A stretch of DNA of 64,000 nucleotides from Lachnospiraceae bacterium XPB1003 (GTDB lineage Bacteria; Bacillota; Clostridia; Lachnospirales; Lachnospiraceae). The stretch covers positions 1 through 64,000 of the forward strand of contig FMVK01000005.1 in assembly GCA_900102065.1 (NCBI GenBank). Direction: 5' to 3'. The position numbers were made by a program, and so were the translations under genes. Of the stretch, positions 16,240-24,553 are shown piece after piece. Below the pieces are notes generated by a model. The model searched no databases. It had not been told where the DNA came from and saw nothing but the letters and a program-made list of their open reading frames with translations. Positions within the stretch are counted from its first letter, which is position 1, and every line of letters starts with the position of its first letter.

Positions 16240-17118
16240 TTACTCGTCCTTCTTGCTTCCGAGGTATGCTTCGATAACCTGAGGATTGCTCCTGATCTCG
16301 GAAGGAGTGCCCTTTGCGATGATCTTACCGAAGTTAAGTACCGCTATCACTTCGCAGATACCCATGACAAGCTTCATATCATGCTCGATAAGCATTACTG
16401 CGATTCCGAAGGTATCACGTATCTTCGCAATATTCTTCATAAGTTCTTCCGTCTCGGAAGGATTCATTCCGGCTGCCGGCTCATCAAGAAGGAGTATCTT
16501 CGGATCCGTTGCAAGTGCACGAACGATCTCAAGTCTGCGCTGTGCACCATAGGGAAGACTGTCAGCTCTTACGTCAGCCTGATCTGCCATCCCGAAGATA
16601 TCAAGCAGCTCCAGGGCTATTTCATGAGACTTCTTCTCTTCCTTCCAATACTTCGGAAGCCTGAATATTCCTGTGAACATTCCGTAATCCGTACGATTGT
16701 GAAGCCCAATCTTAACATTCTCTTCAACGGTAAGCTTGTCGAAAAGTCTGATATTCTGGAATGTTCTTGCTATACCCGCCTGATTGACAGATGCGGGATT
16801 CATGCCGTGAGTATCAACACCGTTTAATAAGATGCTTCCGCGGGTAGGCTCATAAACCTTGGTAAGAAGATTGAATACTGTAGTCTTACCTGCTCCGTTA
16901 GGTCCGATAAGTCCGGTGATCTCAGTCGCACCGATACCGATATTGAATTCATCTACAGCAGTAAGTCCGCCGAAATCAATACCAAGGTGTCTTGTCTCAA
17001 GCACGAGCGGCTTGTCCTTATCTCTTTCAGTCACAAATGTATCACTGGGAACATTAACCAGCTTTTTCTCCTCTTCGGTAAAAGGTCCGGGTTTTTCAAC
17101 AACTTTGATATCGCTCAT
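16240..17118 (-). CDS. livG: Branched-chain amino acid ABC transporter, ATP-binding protein LivG
   Basis: The second Liv ATPase, 292 residues. Walker A is LIGPNGAGKTT near 72, the signature is LPYGAQRRLEIVRAL near 188 (the LivG form of the LSGGQ loop) and Walker B is ILLLDEPAAGMNPSE near 208. The LivG-type C-terminus IRSNPQVIEAYLG is present. About 40 extra N-terminal residues (KPGPFTEEEKKLVNVPSD...) precede the usual beginning and are hydrophilic. Its start overlaps the livM stop by one base, so the two are translationally coupled. Confidence 0.95.
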   Translation of the reverse strand: MSDIKVVEKPGPFTEEEKKLVNVPSDTFVTERDKDKPLVLETRHLGIDFGGLTAVDEFNIGIGATEITGLIGPNGAGKTTVFNLLTKVYEPTRGSILLNGVDTHGMNPASVNQAGIARTFQNIRLFDKLTVEENVKIGLHNRTDYGMFTGIFRLPKYWKEEKKSHEIALELLDIFGMADQADVRADSLPYGAQRRLEIVRALATDPKILLLDEPAAGMNPSETEELMKNIAKIRDTFGIAVMLIEHDMKLVMGICEVIAVLNFGKIIAKGTPSEIRSNPQVIEAYLGSKKDE

Positions 17119-18164
17119 TATTCTTTGCCCTCCTTCTTTTCCTTATGAAACGGGCCGTTAAGGAAAGCCTTGAATTTTGCATTATTCGTAAGAAGCATAA
17201 CAGCGATAAGCACTATCGCATATATGAGCATTCTGTAAGTCGAGAACTCTCTGAGCATCTCGGGAAGTACTGTAAGAAGTGCTGCCGCGATAAGTGATCC
17301 TGTCATATTTCCGATACCGCCAAGTACTACGAATACGAGTACGAGAATGGATGTATTGAAATCGAATTTCTTAGGCACGATGGTCGAATAATTCAGAGCA
17401 TAGAGCGCACCTGCCGCTCCGGCCATTGCCGCAGATGTTACGAAAGCCATAAGCTTGTACTTTGTAACATGAAGTCCTGAAGCCTCCGCTGCGATCCTGT
17501 TGTCACGGATGGCCATGATGGCACGTCCCGACTTGGAATTGATCAGGTTCTGGATAATGAATAAAACGATCAGCAGAAGTACGCATCCTGCCGCAAAAGT
17601 GGATATCTTCTTTATTCCAAGTGCACCCATGGGTCCGTTAAGAACCGTTGTGCCGTTTAAGCTGTTGGGATCCAGCGAAAAATGAAGTCCCCTGTCATCT
17701 ATATAGACATAGAGACAGTAGAGCAGATTCTTGATGATCTCACCAAATGCCAGTGTAACGATGGCAAGGTAATCGCCGTTCAGACGAAGTACCGGGATAC
17801 CGATGAGAAATCCGGCAACAGCAGCTACCGCAGCACCTATCACTATGGCTACGGCAAGTATCAGCATCTGCATTCCCATATTACCGTTCAGAGCCGAAGG
17901 ATCCATCTTCGAGAGGAGCGCCGCTTCAACGATAACGCCTGTAAAAGCGCCTACCGACATGAATCCCGCATGTCCGAGACTCAACTCACCCGAAATACCT
18001 ACTACGAGGTTCAATGATACAGCCATTATCATGTAGGCCACGATAGGGATCAGCTGCCCCGTGATAAGACTGGATAAGTGTCCGGTTGAAAGCAGTATCT
18101 GGAATACTACAAAGAAAACCAGTACTATTATGTAATTTACAAATCTGTTTTTTGATCTTTTCAT
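17118..18164 (-). CDS. livM: Branched-chain amino acid ABC transporter permease LivM
   Basis: A polytopic permease of about 348 residues with some nine or ten hydrophobic helices. The LivM hallmark GISGELSLGHAGFMSVGAF lies near 58, and VVLGGIGNMTGSLIAAALLTVLPE near the C-terminus. The open frame reaches 18212, inside livH, but GGAGGT sits six bases before the ATG at 18164, which is therefore the start. It pairs with LivH to form the membrane channel. The C-terminal tail is charged (HKEKKEGKE). Confidence 0.94.
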   Translation of the reverse strand: MKRSKNRFVNYIIVLVFFVVFQILLSTGHLSSLITGQLIPIVAYMIMAVSLNLVVGISGELSLGHAGFMSVGAFTGVIVEAALLSKMDPSALNGNMGMQMLILAVAIVIGAAVAAVAGFLIGIPVLRLNGDYLAIVTLAFGEIIKNLLYCLYVYIDDRGLHFSLDPNSLNGTTVLNGPMGALGIKKISTFAAGCVLLLIVLFIIQNLINSKSGRAIMAIRDNRIAAEASGLHVTKYKLMAFVTSAAMAGAAGALYALNYSTIVPKKFDFNTSILVLVFVVLGGIGNMTGSLIAAALLTVLPEMLREFSTYRMLIYAIVLIAVMLLTNNAKFKAFLNGPFHKEKKEGKE

Positions 18165-18183
18165 AATCGTACCTCCGGTTCTC

Positions 18184-19056
18184 TCAGACTTTTTCCCTGA
18201 CAGTCTTGCCAAGGAGTCCGCTGGGCTTGACGAGCAGCACTATTATCAATACTGCGAAAACAAATATATCCGAAGGAACATCAGGTACCAGAGCTCTGGC
18301 AACTATTTCAATGACACCCAAAAGAATGCCTCCGATCATAGCTCCCGGGATCGAACCTATGCCACCGAAAACCGCTGCAACGAAAGCCTTGATACCGGGC
18401 ATTGCGCCGGTAGTGGGCACAAGATTGGGATAAGCCGTGCAAAGGAGCACTCCGGCTATGGCAGCAAGCCCCGAACCTATGGCAAAGGTCATTGATATTG
18501 TGAAGTTAACATTGATACCCATGAGGGTTGCAGCTCCCTTATCCTCGGAGACCGCACGCATAGCCTTACCCATTCTGGTCTTTCCAGTAAAAAGAGTAAG
18601 AGCGATCATGATAACGATATTTGCAAGTATGGTAACCATCGTCACTCCGGAGATCTGAGCTTCTCCGACAGTGATCGGCGGGATCTTTTCGAAAATATTG
18701 GGATAAACCTTCGGATTGGACGTCCAGACAAGGAGTGCCACATTCTGAAGGAAGTATGAAACACCTATGGCAGTAATAAGAACAGCAAGGCTTGTAGCAC
18801 TGCGCAGGGGTTTATATGCAAGTCTTTCAATAACTATACCGAGCACGGTGCAGACTCCGATCGAAAAAAGCACTGCCACTGCAGGGGGCCATCCGAGATA
18901 TGACATCGCGCAAAATGACGCATATCCTCCCACCATGATGATATCTCCGTGTGCGAAATTGAGCATCTTGGCAATACCGTAAACCATAGTATAACCAAGG
19001 GCTATGATCGCATATACACTGCCGAGGCTGATACCGTTAATAAGATATGTCAGCAT
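18184..19056 (-). CDS. livH: Branched-chain amino acid ABC transporter permease LivH
   Basis: A 290-residue permease with about eight hydrophobic helices. The LivH family opening LINGISLGSVYAIIALGYTMVYGIAKMLNFAHGD is clear, as is AAVFGGIGSIPGAMIGGILLGVIE near 220-245. It is the first gene of the livHMGF segment and starts about 95 bp downstream of an internal terminator that separates it from livJ. The start ATG is preceded by GGGAGAAATG-type spacing. Confidence 0.95.
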   Translation of the reverse strand: MLTYLINGISLGSVYAIIALGYTMVYGIAKMLNFAHGDIIMVGGYASFCAMSYLGWPPAVAVLFSIGVCTVLGIVIERLAYKPLRSATSLAVLITAIGVSYFLQNVALLVWTSNPKVYPNIFEKIPPITVGEAQISGVTMVTILANIVIMIALTLFTGKTRMGKAMRAVSEDKGAATLMGINVNFTISMTFAIGSGLAAIAGVLLCTAYPNLVPTTGAMPGIKAFVAAVFGGIGSIPGAMIGGILLGVIEIVARALVPDVPSDIFVFAVLIIVLLVKPSGLLGKTVREKV

Positions 19057-19151
19057 AGCATTTCTCCCGTTTCTTTATTATTTCTTCCTATGATTATTTT
19101 TTCGGAAACAATTTCCAATTTTACACAGACATCACTGTTCTGTCAAAAAAC

Positions 19152-19177
19152 AGGGGCCATCCGTTAAGATGACCCCC
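19152..19177 (-). terminator. Internal partial terminator between livJ and livH
   Basis: On the minus strand GGGGTCATC pairs with GATGGCCCC (one mismatch) and TGTTTTTTG follows. It lies about 50 bp after the livJ stop and about 95 bp before livH. Because no clear livH promoter is visible in the gap, it probably acts as a partial terminator, so that the binding protein is made in excess over the permease. Confidence 0.75.
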
Positions 19178-19223
19178 GTTGGTAATTAAAGTATTATTTT
19201 CAGTCGAAAACAGCGGTCGGTTA

Positions 19224-20483
19224 TTACATACCTACATAAACACCATTTTCAATGACGACTGCCTTAGGTGCCTTGTTAACTTCACCGTTAGCATCCCATA
19301 CCATTCCCTGACCTGTGATACCGTCAACTGAGAATGAAGGATCTGTGAATACACTGATAAGGATCTCGCAAAGATCTGCATAAGACATATCTGTTACATC
19401 AAGTCCGCCGTTCTTAGCTGCGTAGAACTCAAGTGCTCTGTAGATAGCGTAAGGGCAGTCATATCCGTCAGCAGCGAACTGTGAAGGTGTCTCGCCAACC
19501 TTGTCATTGAACTTCTTAACGAAGTTAGCTGTTGCCTCATCTTCAGCATCAGCTGAGAAAGGTGTAAGAAGGATAACGCCTTCTGCAAGCTTTGTATCGA
19601 AGCCTTCCATTGTAAGGATGCCATCCATACCGTCAACACCGAACATCTTAGGTGAAAATCCCATGTCTGATGCCTGCTTAAGGATCAGAGAAGCGGGCTG
19701 ATAGTAGATGGGAAGGAAGAGGAGATCTGCTCCTGCATCCTGTGCAGCCTTAAGCTGAACTGTGAAATCTGTAGCAGTATCATCAGTGAATGTTGTCTCT
19801 GAAACAACCTCAAGTCCGAGCTCGGAAGCCTTTGACTTGAATGTCTGATAGATACCTGTTGAATATGCATCACCGTTGTTGTAGATTACAGCAACCTTTG
19901 TTGCAAGCTTATTATCAGAGATATACTGAGCTGATGCAGAACCCTGGTTAGGATCTGAGAAGCAAAGCTGGAAGATGTTATCCTTTCCCTCTGTAACTGA
20001 AGGTGAAGAAGCAGAAGGTGTAAGCATGAATACACGATCTGAATTAGCTTCAGCACTTACTGCAAGGCAGGGAGATGTTGTAACTGTTCCAACGATAACC
20101 TGAACCTTGTTGTCCTTAAGTGTCTGATAAGCGTTAACTGAGATCTCAGGATCATGAACGTCATCCTGAACATCAAGGCTGATCTGGAAAGCGGGATCGA
20201 TAGCATTGATCTCCTCAACAGCGATCTCTGCACCGTTCTTAACAGCGTTTCCGTAAAGAGCAGCAGCACCTGTCATAGGTCCGATAACACCAAGATTAAG
20301 AGTTCCGGTAAGAGCACCGTCTCCTGCGGGCTCTGCAGAAGTCTGTCCGTCTGCAGGCTGATCCTGATTCTGATCACCTGTTGTTGCTGCACCGTTGTTT
20401 CCGTTAGCAGTCTCACCGCATGCTGTAAGAGCAGTCATTGCGAGAACGCCGGCAAGAAACATACCAAGCATTTTCTTTCTCAT
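19224..20483 (-). CDS. livJ: Branched-chain amino acid ABC transporter, substrate-binding lipoprotein
   Basis: The extracytoplasmic binding protein for branched-chain amino acids, type I periplasmic-binding fold (peripla_BP_6). Length is 419 residues. A signal peptide ends in the lipobox LTAC with the lipidated cysteine at about 22, followed by a Gly/Asn/Gln/Asp-rich linker of some 35 residues. The mature domain begins GTLNLGVIGPMTGAAALYG and contains VQVIVGTVTTSPCLAVSAEANSDRV. The start has AAAGGAGG before the ATG. It is the first gene of the liv operon, behind a roughly 200-nt structured leader. Confidence 0.95.
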   Translation of the reverse strand: MRKKMLGMFLAGVLAMTALTACGETANGNNGAATTGDQNQDQPADGQTSAEPAGDGALTGTLNLGVIGPMTGAAALYGNAVKNGAEIAVEEINAIDPAFQISLDVQDDVHDPEISVNAYQTLKDNKVQVIVGTVTTSPCLAVSAEANSDRVFMLTPSASSPSVTEGKDNIFQLCFSDPNQGSASAQYISDNKLATKVAVIYNNGDAYSTGIYQTFKSKASELGLEVVSETTFTDDTATDFTVQLKAAQDAGADLLFLPIYYQPASLILKQASDMGFSPKMFGVDGMDGILTMEGFDTKLAEGVILLTPFSADAEDEATANFVKKFNDKVGETPSQFAADGYDCPYAIYRALEFYAAKNGGLDVTDMSYADLCEILISVFTDPSFSVDGITGQGMVWDANGEVNKAPKAVVIENGVYVGM

Positions 20484-20700
20484 AATTATTCCTCCTTTGT
20501 TAACCCGGGCTTATGAACTTCCTCCTCGCCCATATGCCAGTTACATGAAATCTCAGACTCTCGGAAAAAAATAAATTTCAGAACCATCCGGGTATCATCA
20601 CACCGGAATCTCCTGAAACTCCCTTGTTTCCTTAACGAATCTTTGATAATTAAAAATCTTATCACGCAGAATATCAAAATACAACGCAATTTGTTTGTCT
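20484..20700 (-). promoter_or_regulatory. Leader region of the liv operon with a fold
   Basis: This untranslated stretch of about 200 nt precedes livJ. Around 20574-20626 an inverted repeat pairs TTTCAG with CTGAAA and CCGG with CCGG further in, forming an imperfect hairpin. No uORF rich in Leu, Ile or Val and no T-box sequence (GGGTGGNACCGCG) is present, so classical attenuation is not supported. A weak promoter-like TTGATA with an AT-rich -10 lies near 20650-20680. No known riboswitch class was recognised. Confidence 0.35.
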
Positions 20701-20770
20701 ATTGTTTACAAAATTATGCATTACAAAAACGTTCTCCCTTGTAAAAAAACACAACCCACGCCCCCCGTTT

Positions 20771-20800
20771 TTGACATTCCACCTGTTTTGTGTGTATTAT
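20771..20800 (+). promoter_or_regulatory. Sigma-A promoter of the HAD phosphatase gene
   Basis: TTGACA at 20771-20776 and TATTAT at 20795-20800 with an 18-bp spacer are near-consensus. Transcription would start near 20807, about 30 nt before the ATG at 20836. This supports that start over the longer open frame beginning at 20695, which would lie upstream of the promoter. Confidence 0.75.
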
Positions 20801-20835
20801 GCTTACGCAAAAGCAAACCATATGGAAATAAAAAT

Positions 20836-21456
20836 ATGATAAAAAACATTGTATTCGATATAGGGATGGTACTTGCGGACTTCCGCTGGGAAGCCTACAT
20901 GCGTGACGATCTTCATTTTAATGAGGAAGTCATTAAAACCATCGGAGAAAAAGTGGTAGTGACAAGTCTCTGGGACGAACTGGATCTGGGTGTCCGTGAG
21001 ACGGATGATGTCATTAACGAAATGAAGGCGCAGGTTCCTGAATATCAAAAGGAGATCAATATCTTCTTCGACGGGATCGTGGACATAATCGCTTCATATC
21101 CTTACAGCAGACAGTGGATACTTGATCTGAAAGCCGCAGGATATAAGGTCTATCTCCTGTCCAACTATCCCAGAGACGTTTTTTCTCTCCATGCACGTAC
21201 ACGTTTCACTTTCGTCGACGTAGTGGACGGCATGGTGGTATCGGGATTCGAGAAAGTCTCCAAGCCGGATCCTGCGATATATAAGTTACTTTTCGATCGT
21301 TACGATCTGCGTCCCGAGGAATGTCTCTTTACGGACGACAGACCCGTCAATATAGAAGCAGCCAGAAAACTGGGCATGACCGCAGTACTTTTTACGGGCT
21401 ATGACTCAACACGTCCAAAGATCGACAAAATCCTTGCAGACGTTGCTAAAGCCTGA
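20836..21456 (+). CDS. HAD superfamily (subfamily IA) phosphatase
   Basis: A soluble hydrolase of about 206 residues. HAD motif I is unusual: IVFDIGMVLADF has the first aspartate, but the usual D two residues later (DxD) reads DIG, a form common in the YihX/FMN-phosphatase branch. Motif II (YLLSNYPRD), the motif III lysine (EKVSKPDPAIYKLL) and motif IV (CLFTDDRPVNIEAARKLG) are intact, so it should dephosphorylate small phosphorylated metabolites. The open frame continues upstream to 20695, but the promoter and family alignment put the start at 20836. The next gene begins 25 bp later from its own promoter. Confidence 0.88.
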   Translation: MIKNIVFDIGMVLADFRWEAYMRDDLHFNEEVIKTIGEKVVVTSLWDELDLGVRETDDVINEMKAQVPEYQKEINIFFDGIVDIIASYPYSRQWILDLKAAGYKVYLLSNYPRDVFSLHARTRFTFVDVVDGMVVSGFEKVSKPDPAIYKLLFDRYDLRPEECLFTDDRPVNIEAARKLGMTAVLFTGYDSTRPKIDKILADVAKA

Positions 21457-21472
21457 GAGCGAATGTTATAAT
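21443..21472 (+). promoter_or_regulatory. Extended -10 promoter of the polysaccharide export operon
   Basis: TTGCTA (21443-21448) and TGT-TATAAT (-10 at 21467-21472) are separated by 18 bp. The -10 ends only nine bases before the permease ATG at 21482, so the transcript would begin about two to four bases before the start codon. There is no Shine-Dalgarno sequence. The -35 lies inside the 3' end of the HAD gene. Confidence 0.65.
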
Positions 21473-21481
21473 CATTAAGTT

Positions 21482-22306
21482 ATGAAAGATTCTTTTTTAT
21501 CGGTTCCCGTCTGTGTATGGCGGGATAAAAAATTAATTGCAAGCCTTGCAAAGAACGATTTCAAAAACCGTTTCGCAGGCTCATATCTCGGAATTTTCTG
21601 GGCTTTTGTACAGCCCGTCGTAACAATAGTCCTGTACTGGTTTGTATTTGAGAAAGCTCTGCACGCCGGTGCTTCGGGCCTTCGTGACGGCATTCCCATC
21701 CCTTTCGTGCTCTGGCTCATCGCCGGACTTGTTCCCTGGTTCTACTTCCAGGAAGCTCTGGGAACCGGTACAAGCGCATTCCTCGAATACAATTTCCTTG
21801 TTAAGAAAGTTGTCTTCAATATAAGTATCCTTCCCGTAGTTAAGATCGTTTCGGGTCTGTTCGTTCACATCTTCTTTTTGTTATTCATGCTGGTGATGTA
21901 TACGGCTCTCGGATTTTTCCCTCACATCTACGCATTACAGATCTTCTATTATTCATTCTGCATGATCTGTTTCGTGACCGGCCTCGTATATGCAACCAGC
22001 GCCATAGTCATATTCTTCAGGGATCTGTCACAGATAATAAATATCTCCATGCAGGTACTCATGTGGGCTACTCCCATCATGTGGGATATCAATGCATTCG
22101 ATCCGGGCAGCATCATCGTTAAGATCCTCAGACTCAATCCCATGTTCTACGTGATCCAGGGATTCAGAGATTCCATGATATACGATGTATGGTTTTTCGA
22201 GCGTCCCGGAATGACAGCCTACTTCTGGTGTGTGACACTGGTATGCTTTTTAATCGGAACAACTGTTTTCCGCAAGTTAAAAACTCACTTTGCGGATGTA
22301 CTGTAA
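21482..22306 (+). CDS. ABC-2 type polysaccharide/teichoic acid export permease (TagG/Wzm-like)
   Basis: A 274-residue membrane protein with six hydrophobic segments, matching the ABC-2 permeases that export undecaprenyl-linked glycans. The signature opening LAKNDFKNRFAGSYLGIFWAFVQPVVTIVLYWFVFE and the later MWATPIMWDINAF are family-typical. It is paired with the Wzt-like ATPase 17 bp downstream. No ribosome site is visible, and the promoter lies so close that the mRNA may be leaderless. The exported polymer is unknown. Confidence 0.92.
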   Translation: MKDSFLSVPVCVWRDKKLIASLAKNDFKNRFAGSYLGIFWAFVQPVVTIVLYWFVFEKALHAGASGLRDGIPIPFVLWLIAGLVPWFYFQEALGTGTSAFLEYNFLVKKVVFNISILPVVKIVSGLFVHIFFLLFMLVMYTALGFFPHIYALQIFYYSFCMICFVTGLVYATSAIVIFFRDLSQIINISMQVLMWATPIMWDINAFDPGSIIVKILRLNPMFYVIQGFRDSMIYDVWFFERPGMTAYFWCVTLVCFLIGTTVFRKLKTHFADVL

Positions 22307-22322
22307 TTACTTATTCGGATAA

Positions 22323-23633
22323 ATGAGCGATAACAATAATTCAAAAACAAAAGAGATCGAAAAAAATGAAGAATACGCTATCCGCGTAAAGGACGTGTCC
22401 AAGGTATACCGTCTCTATTCCAGGAACAGGGACAGAGTCCTTGATGCATTCGGACTTTCCGGTAAAAAGAAGCTCTACAGAGAGCACTATGCTCTTAATC
22501 ACTTAAGCTTCGATGTACATAAGGGTGAAGCGGTGGGCATCATCGGCGTAAACGGTGCCGGCAAGTCTACCATACTCAAGATCATCACCGGCGTACTCAA
22601 TCCCACAGAGGGAAATGTTGAGATCAACGGCCGCATATCTGCTTTGCTTGAGCTGGGTGCAGGCTTCAATATGGAATATACAGGCATGCAGAACATCTAC
22701 TTAAACGGTATGATGATCGGCTTTTCCAGAGAAGAGATAGATGCGAAGATGGACGAGATCCTTGCCTTCGCTGATATAGGCGACTTCGTCAACCAGCCGG
22801 TAAAGACCTACTCTTCAGGTATGTTCGTTCGTCTGGCATTTGCCATCGCCATCAATATCGATCCCGAGATCCTCATCGTGGATGAGGCTCTTGCTGTGGG
22901 CGATGTGTTTTTCCAGAATAAATGCTTCCACAAATTCGACGAATTCAAAAAGCGCGGCAAGACCATCCTCATAGTCAGCCACGACTTAAGCTCTATCCGC
23001 AAATACTGCGACAGAGCAATTCTTCTCGACAAAGGTCAGAAGGTGGATGAGAGTACTCCCGCCAAGATCATAGACCTCTACAAGAGAGTACTTGTGGGAC
23101 AGTTCGGCGAAGGCGTTGAAGATTCACAAAAGATCTCCGATCCTTCCATCGATCCTGCGGGAAAGTGGATGAGCAATTATGTCATCAATCCCAAGTTCGA
23201 TGAATACGGCGACAAGGAAGTAGAGATCGTAGACTTTGCCGTATTGGACAATACCGGCAAATATACGACTACCCTCGAAAAGAAGGAACCTTTTTCATTA
23301 AAGGTTAAGATAAAAGCTCACAGAAAAGTAACGGAGCCCATTGTGGCTTTCACCATAAGGTCTCTTCGCGGTACCGACGTTTGCGGCACCAATACGATGT
23401 ATGAAGATATCGACCTGGGTACCATGCAGGAAGGCGAAGAGAAGACCATTGTCTTTAAGCAGAATATGGATCTGCAGGGAGCCCAGTATCTCCTTTCCTT
23501 CGGATGCACACGTTTCGAAGGCGATGATTTCAAGGTATTCCACCGACTCTACGATATAGTGAGTCTCACCGTGATCTCGGAGAAGAATACCGTCGGCTTC
23601 TATGACATGAATTCAGAGATAACGGTGGAATAA
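22323..23633 (+). CDS. ABC transporter ATPase of polysaccharide export with C-terminal glycan-binding domain (Wzt/TagH-like)
   Basis: A 436-residue ATPase. Walker A is GVNGAGKST near 76, the YSSGMFVRLAFAIAI signature region near 165 is typical of Wzt/TagH, and Walker B is ILIVDEALAVGDVFFQ near 184. After residue 260 comes a roughly 150-residue beta-sandwich-like domain (VEIVDFAVLDNTGKYTTTLEKKEP...) as in Wzt proteins that recognise a modified glycan end. The methyltransferase immediately downstream could make such a capping mark, by analogy with O8/O9 Wzt systems. This is inference. It forms the transporter with the upstream permease. Confidence 0.92.
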   Translation: MSDNNNSKTKEIEKNEEYAIRVKDVSKVYRLYSRNRDRVLDAFGLSGKKKLYREHYALNHLSFDVHKGEAVGIIGVNGAGKSTILKIITGVLNPTEGNVEINGRISALLELGAGFNMEYTGMQNIYLNGMMIGFSREEIDAKMDEILAFADIGDFVNQPVKTYSSGMFVRLAFAIAINIDPEILIVDEALAVGDVFFQNKCFHKFDEFKKRGKTILIVSHDLSSIRKYCDRAILLDKGQKVDESTPAKIIDLYKRVLVGQFGEGVEDSQKISDPSIDPAGKWMSNYVINPKFDEYGDKEVEIVDFAVLDNTGKYTTTLEKKEPFSLKVKIKAHRKVTEPIVAFTIRSLRGTDVCGTNTMYEDIDLGTMQEGEEKTIVFKQNMDLQGAQYLLSFGCTRFEGDDFKVFHRLYDIVSLTVISEKNTVGFYDMNSEITVE

Positions 23634-23639
23634 CATATC

Positions 23640-24551
23640 ATGGAAAACATCTCTATCGGCAAAGTAAAACTGAATCTGGAAAACTATTCCGGCACCGACA
23701 CATATTCCGACGGTGATATAGAGGAACGTCTGCTGGAGATCGTTAAATCCGGACAGGACATAGAGGAGCTTCTTACGGAAAGCATCGAATGGCCCCTTCT
23801 CTATCATCTCTCGGATATCAGAAAGAATCTCTTATCATGGTATCCCTTTGATAAGAACGGAAGCCTGCTCGAGATCGGAGCCGGTTGCGGAGCTCTCACC
23901 GGACTTTTTTGCGAGAAGACATCCCGTGTAGCCGCCATCGACCTCTCAAAGAGACGTTCGGAAATAAATGCTTATCATAACAACTATGACAATCTCGAGA
24001 TCATAGTCGGCAATTTCGAAGACATAAATATCACCGAAAAATTTGATTACGTAACTTTGATCGGAGTTCTGGAATACTCCATCTACTATCTGCATTGCGA
24101 AGATCCCTTCGGAGAGATGCTTCGCAGGGCCTGCTCGCTTCTTAAGCCGGGCGGCCATCTCATCACAGCCATCGAGAATAAATACGGACTAAAATACTGG
24201 GCCGGCGCCACAGAGGATCATACCGGTGTTCCCTTTGACGGGATCAGAGGATATGAAGGAGTCAGCCGTGTCCGCACTTTCTCCCGCGGAACTCTTCTGT
24301 CCATGATGGAGAAGGCAGGCTTTGACAAAAACGAGATCTACTACCCCGTTCCCGATTATAAGATGCCTCTTGAGATATGCTCACCCGAGCATCTTCCCGG
24401 TTCGGAAGCACTTGGGGACCGTTCTCCCGCCTATGACAGGCCGAGACTTGTTCTTTTCAACGAAGGTGAAGCAGCCATGTCTCTTAAGAAAGATGGACTG
24501 TATGAAGAATTCGCAAATTCATTTCTGGTGATAAGCAGGAAGAACTCATAA
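23640..24551 (+). CDS. SAM-dependent methyltransferase of the polysaccharide cluster
   Basis: A 303-residue class I methyltransferase. An N-terminal helical region (1-75) precedes the SAM motif SLLEIGAGCGALTGLF near 78-93. The acidic loop VAAIDLSKRR, motif IV YVTLIGVLEYS near 140 and KPGGHLITAIENKYGLKYW near 170 follow. This arrangement is found in proteins embedded in glycan or rhamnan synthesis clusters, often next to or fused with multidomain glycosyltransferases. It lies 6 bp after the ATPase gene and 2 bp before the glycosyltransferase, so co-translation is likely. The acceptor is presumed to be a sugar or a lipid-linked glycan. Confidence 0.88.
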   Translation: MENISIGKVKLNLENYSGTDTYSDGDIEERLLEIVKSGQDIEELLTESIEWPLLYHLSDIRKNLLSWYPFDKNGSLLEIGAGCGALTGLFCEKTSRVAAIDLSKRRSEINAYHNNYDNLEIIVGNFEDINITEKFDYVTLIGVLEYSIYYLHCEDPFGEMLRRACSLLKPGGHLITAIENKYGLKYWAGATEDHTGVPFDGIRGYEGVSRVRTFSRGTLLSMMEKAGFDKNEIYYPVPDYKMPLEICSPEHLPGSEALGDRSPAYDRPRLVLFNEGEAAMSLKKDGLYEEFANSFLVISRKNS

Positions 24552-24553
24552 AT

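Noticed and set aside
20486-20689. Minus-strand 67-residue frame in the livJ leader
   Set aside because: It lies in the untranslated leader, includes the livJ ribosome site region and resembles no protein.
20484-20700. T-box or amino-acid attenuator ahead of liv
   Set aside because: No GGGTGGNACCGCG T-box sequence and no Leu/Ile/Val-rich leader peptide are present.
20695-20835. N-terminal extension of the HAD protein
   Set aside because: It lies upstream of the near-consensus promoter and has no family similarity.
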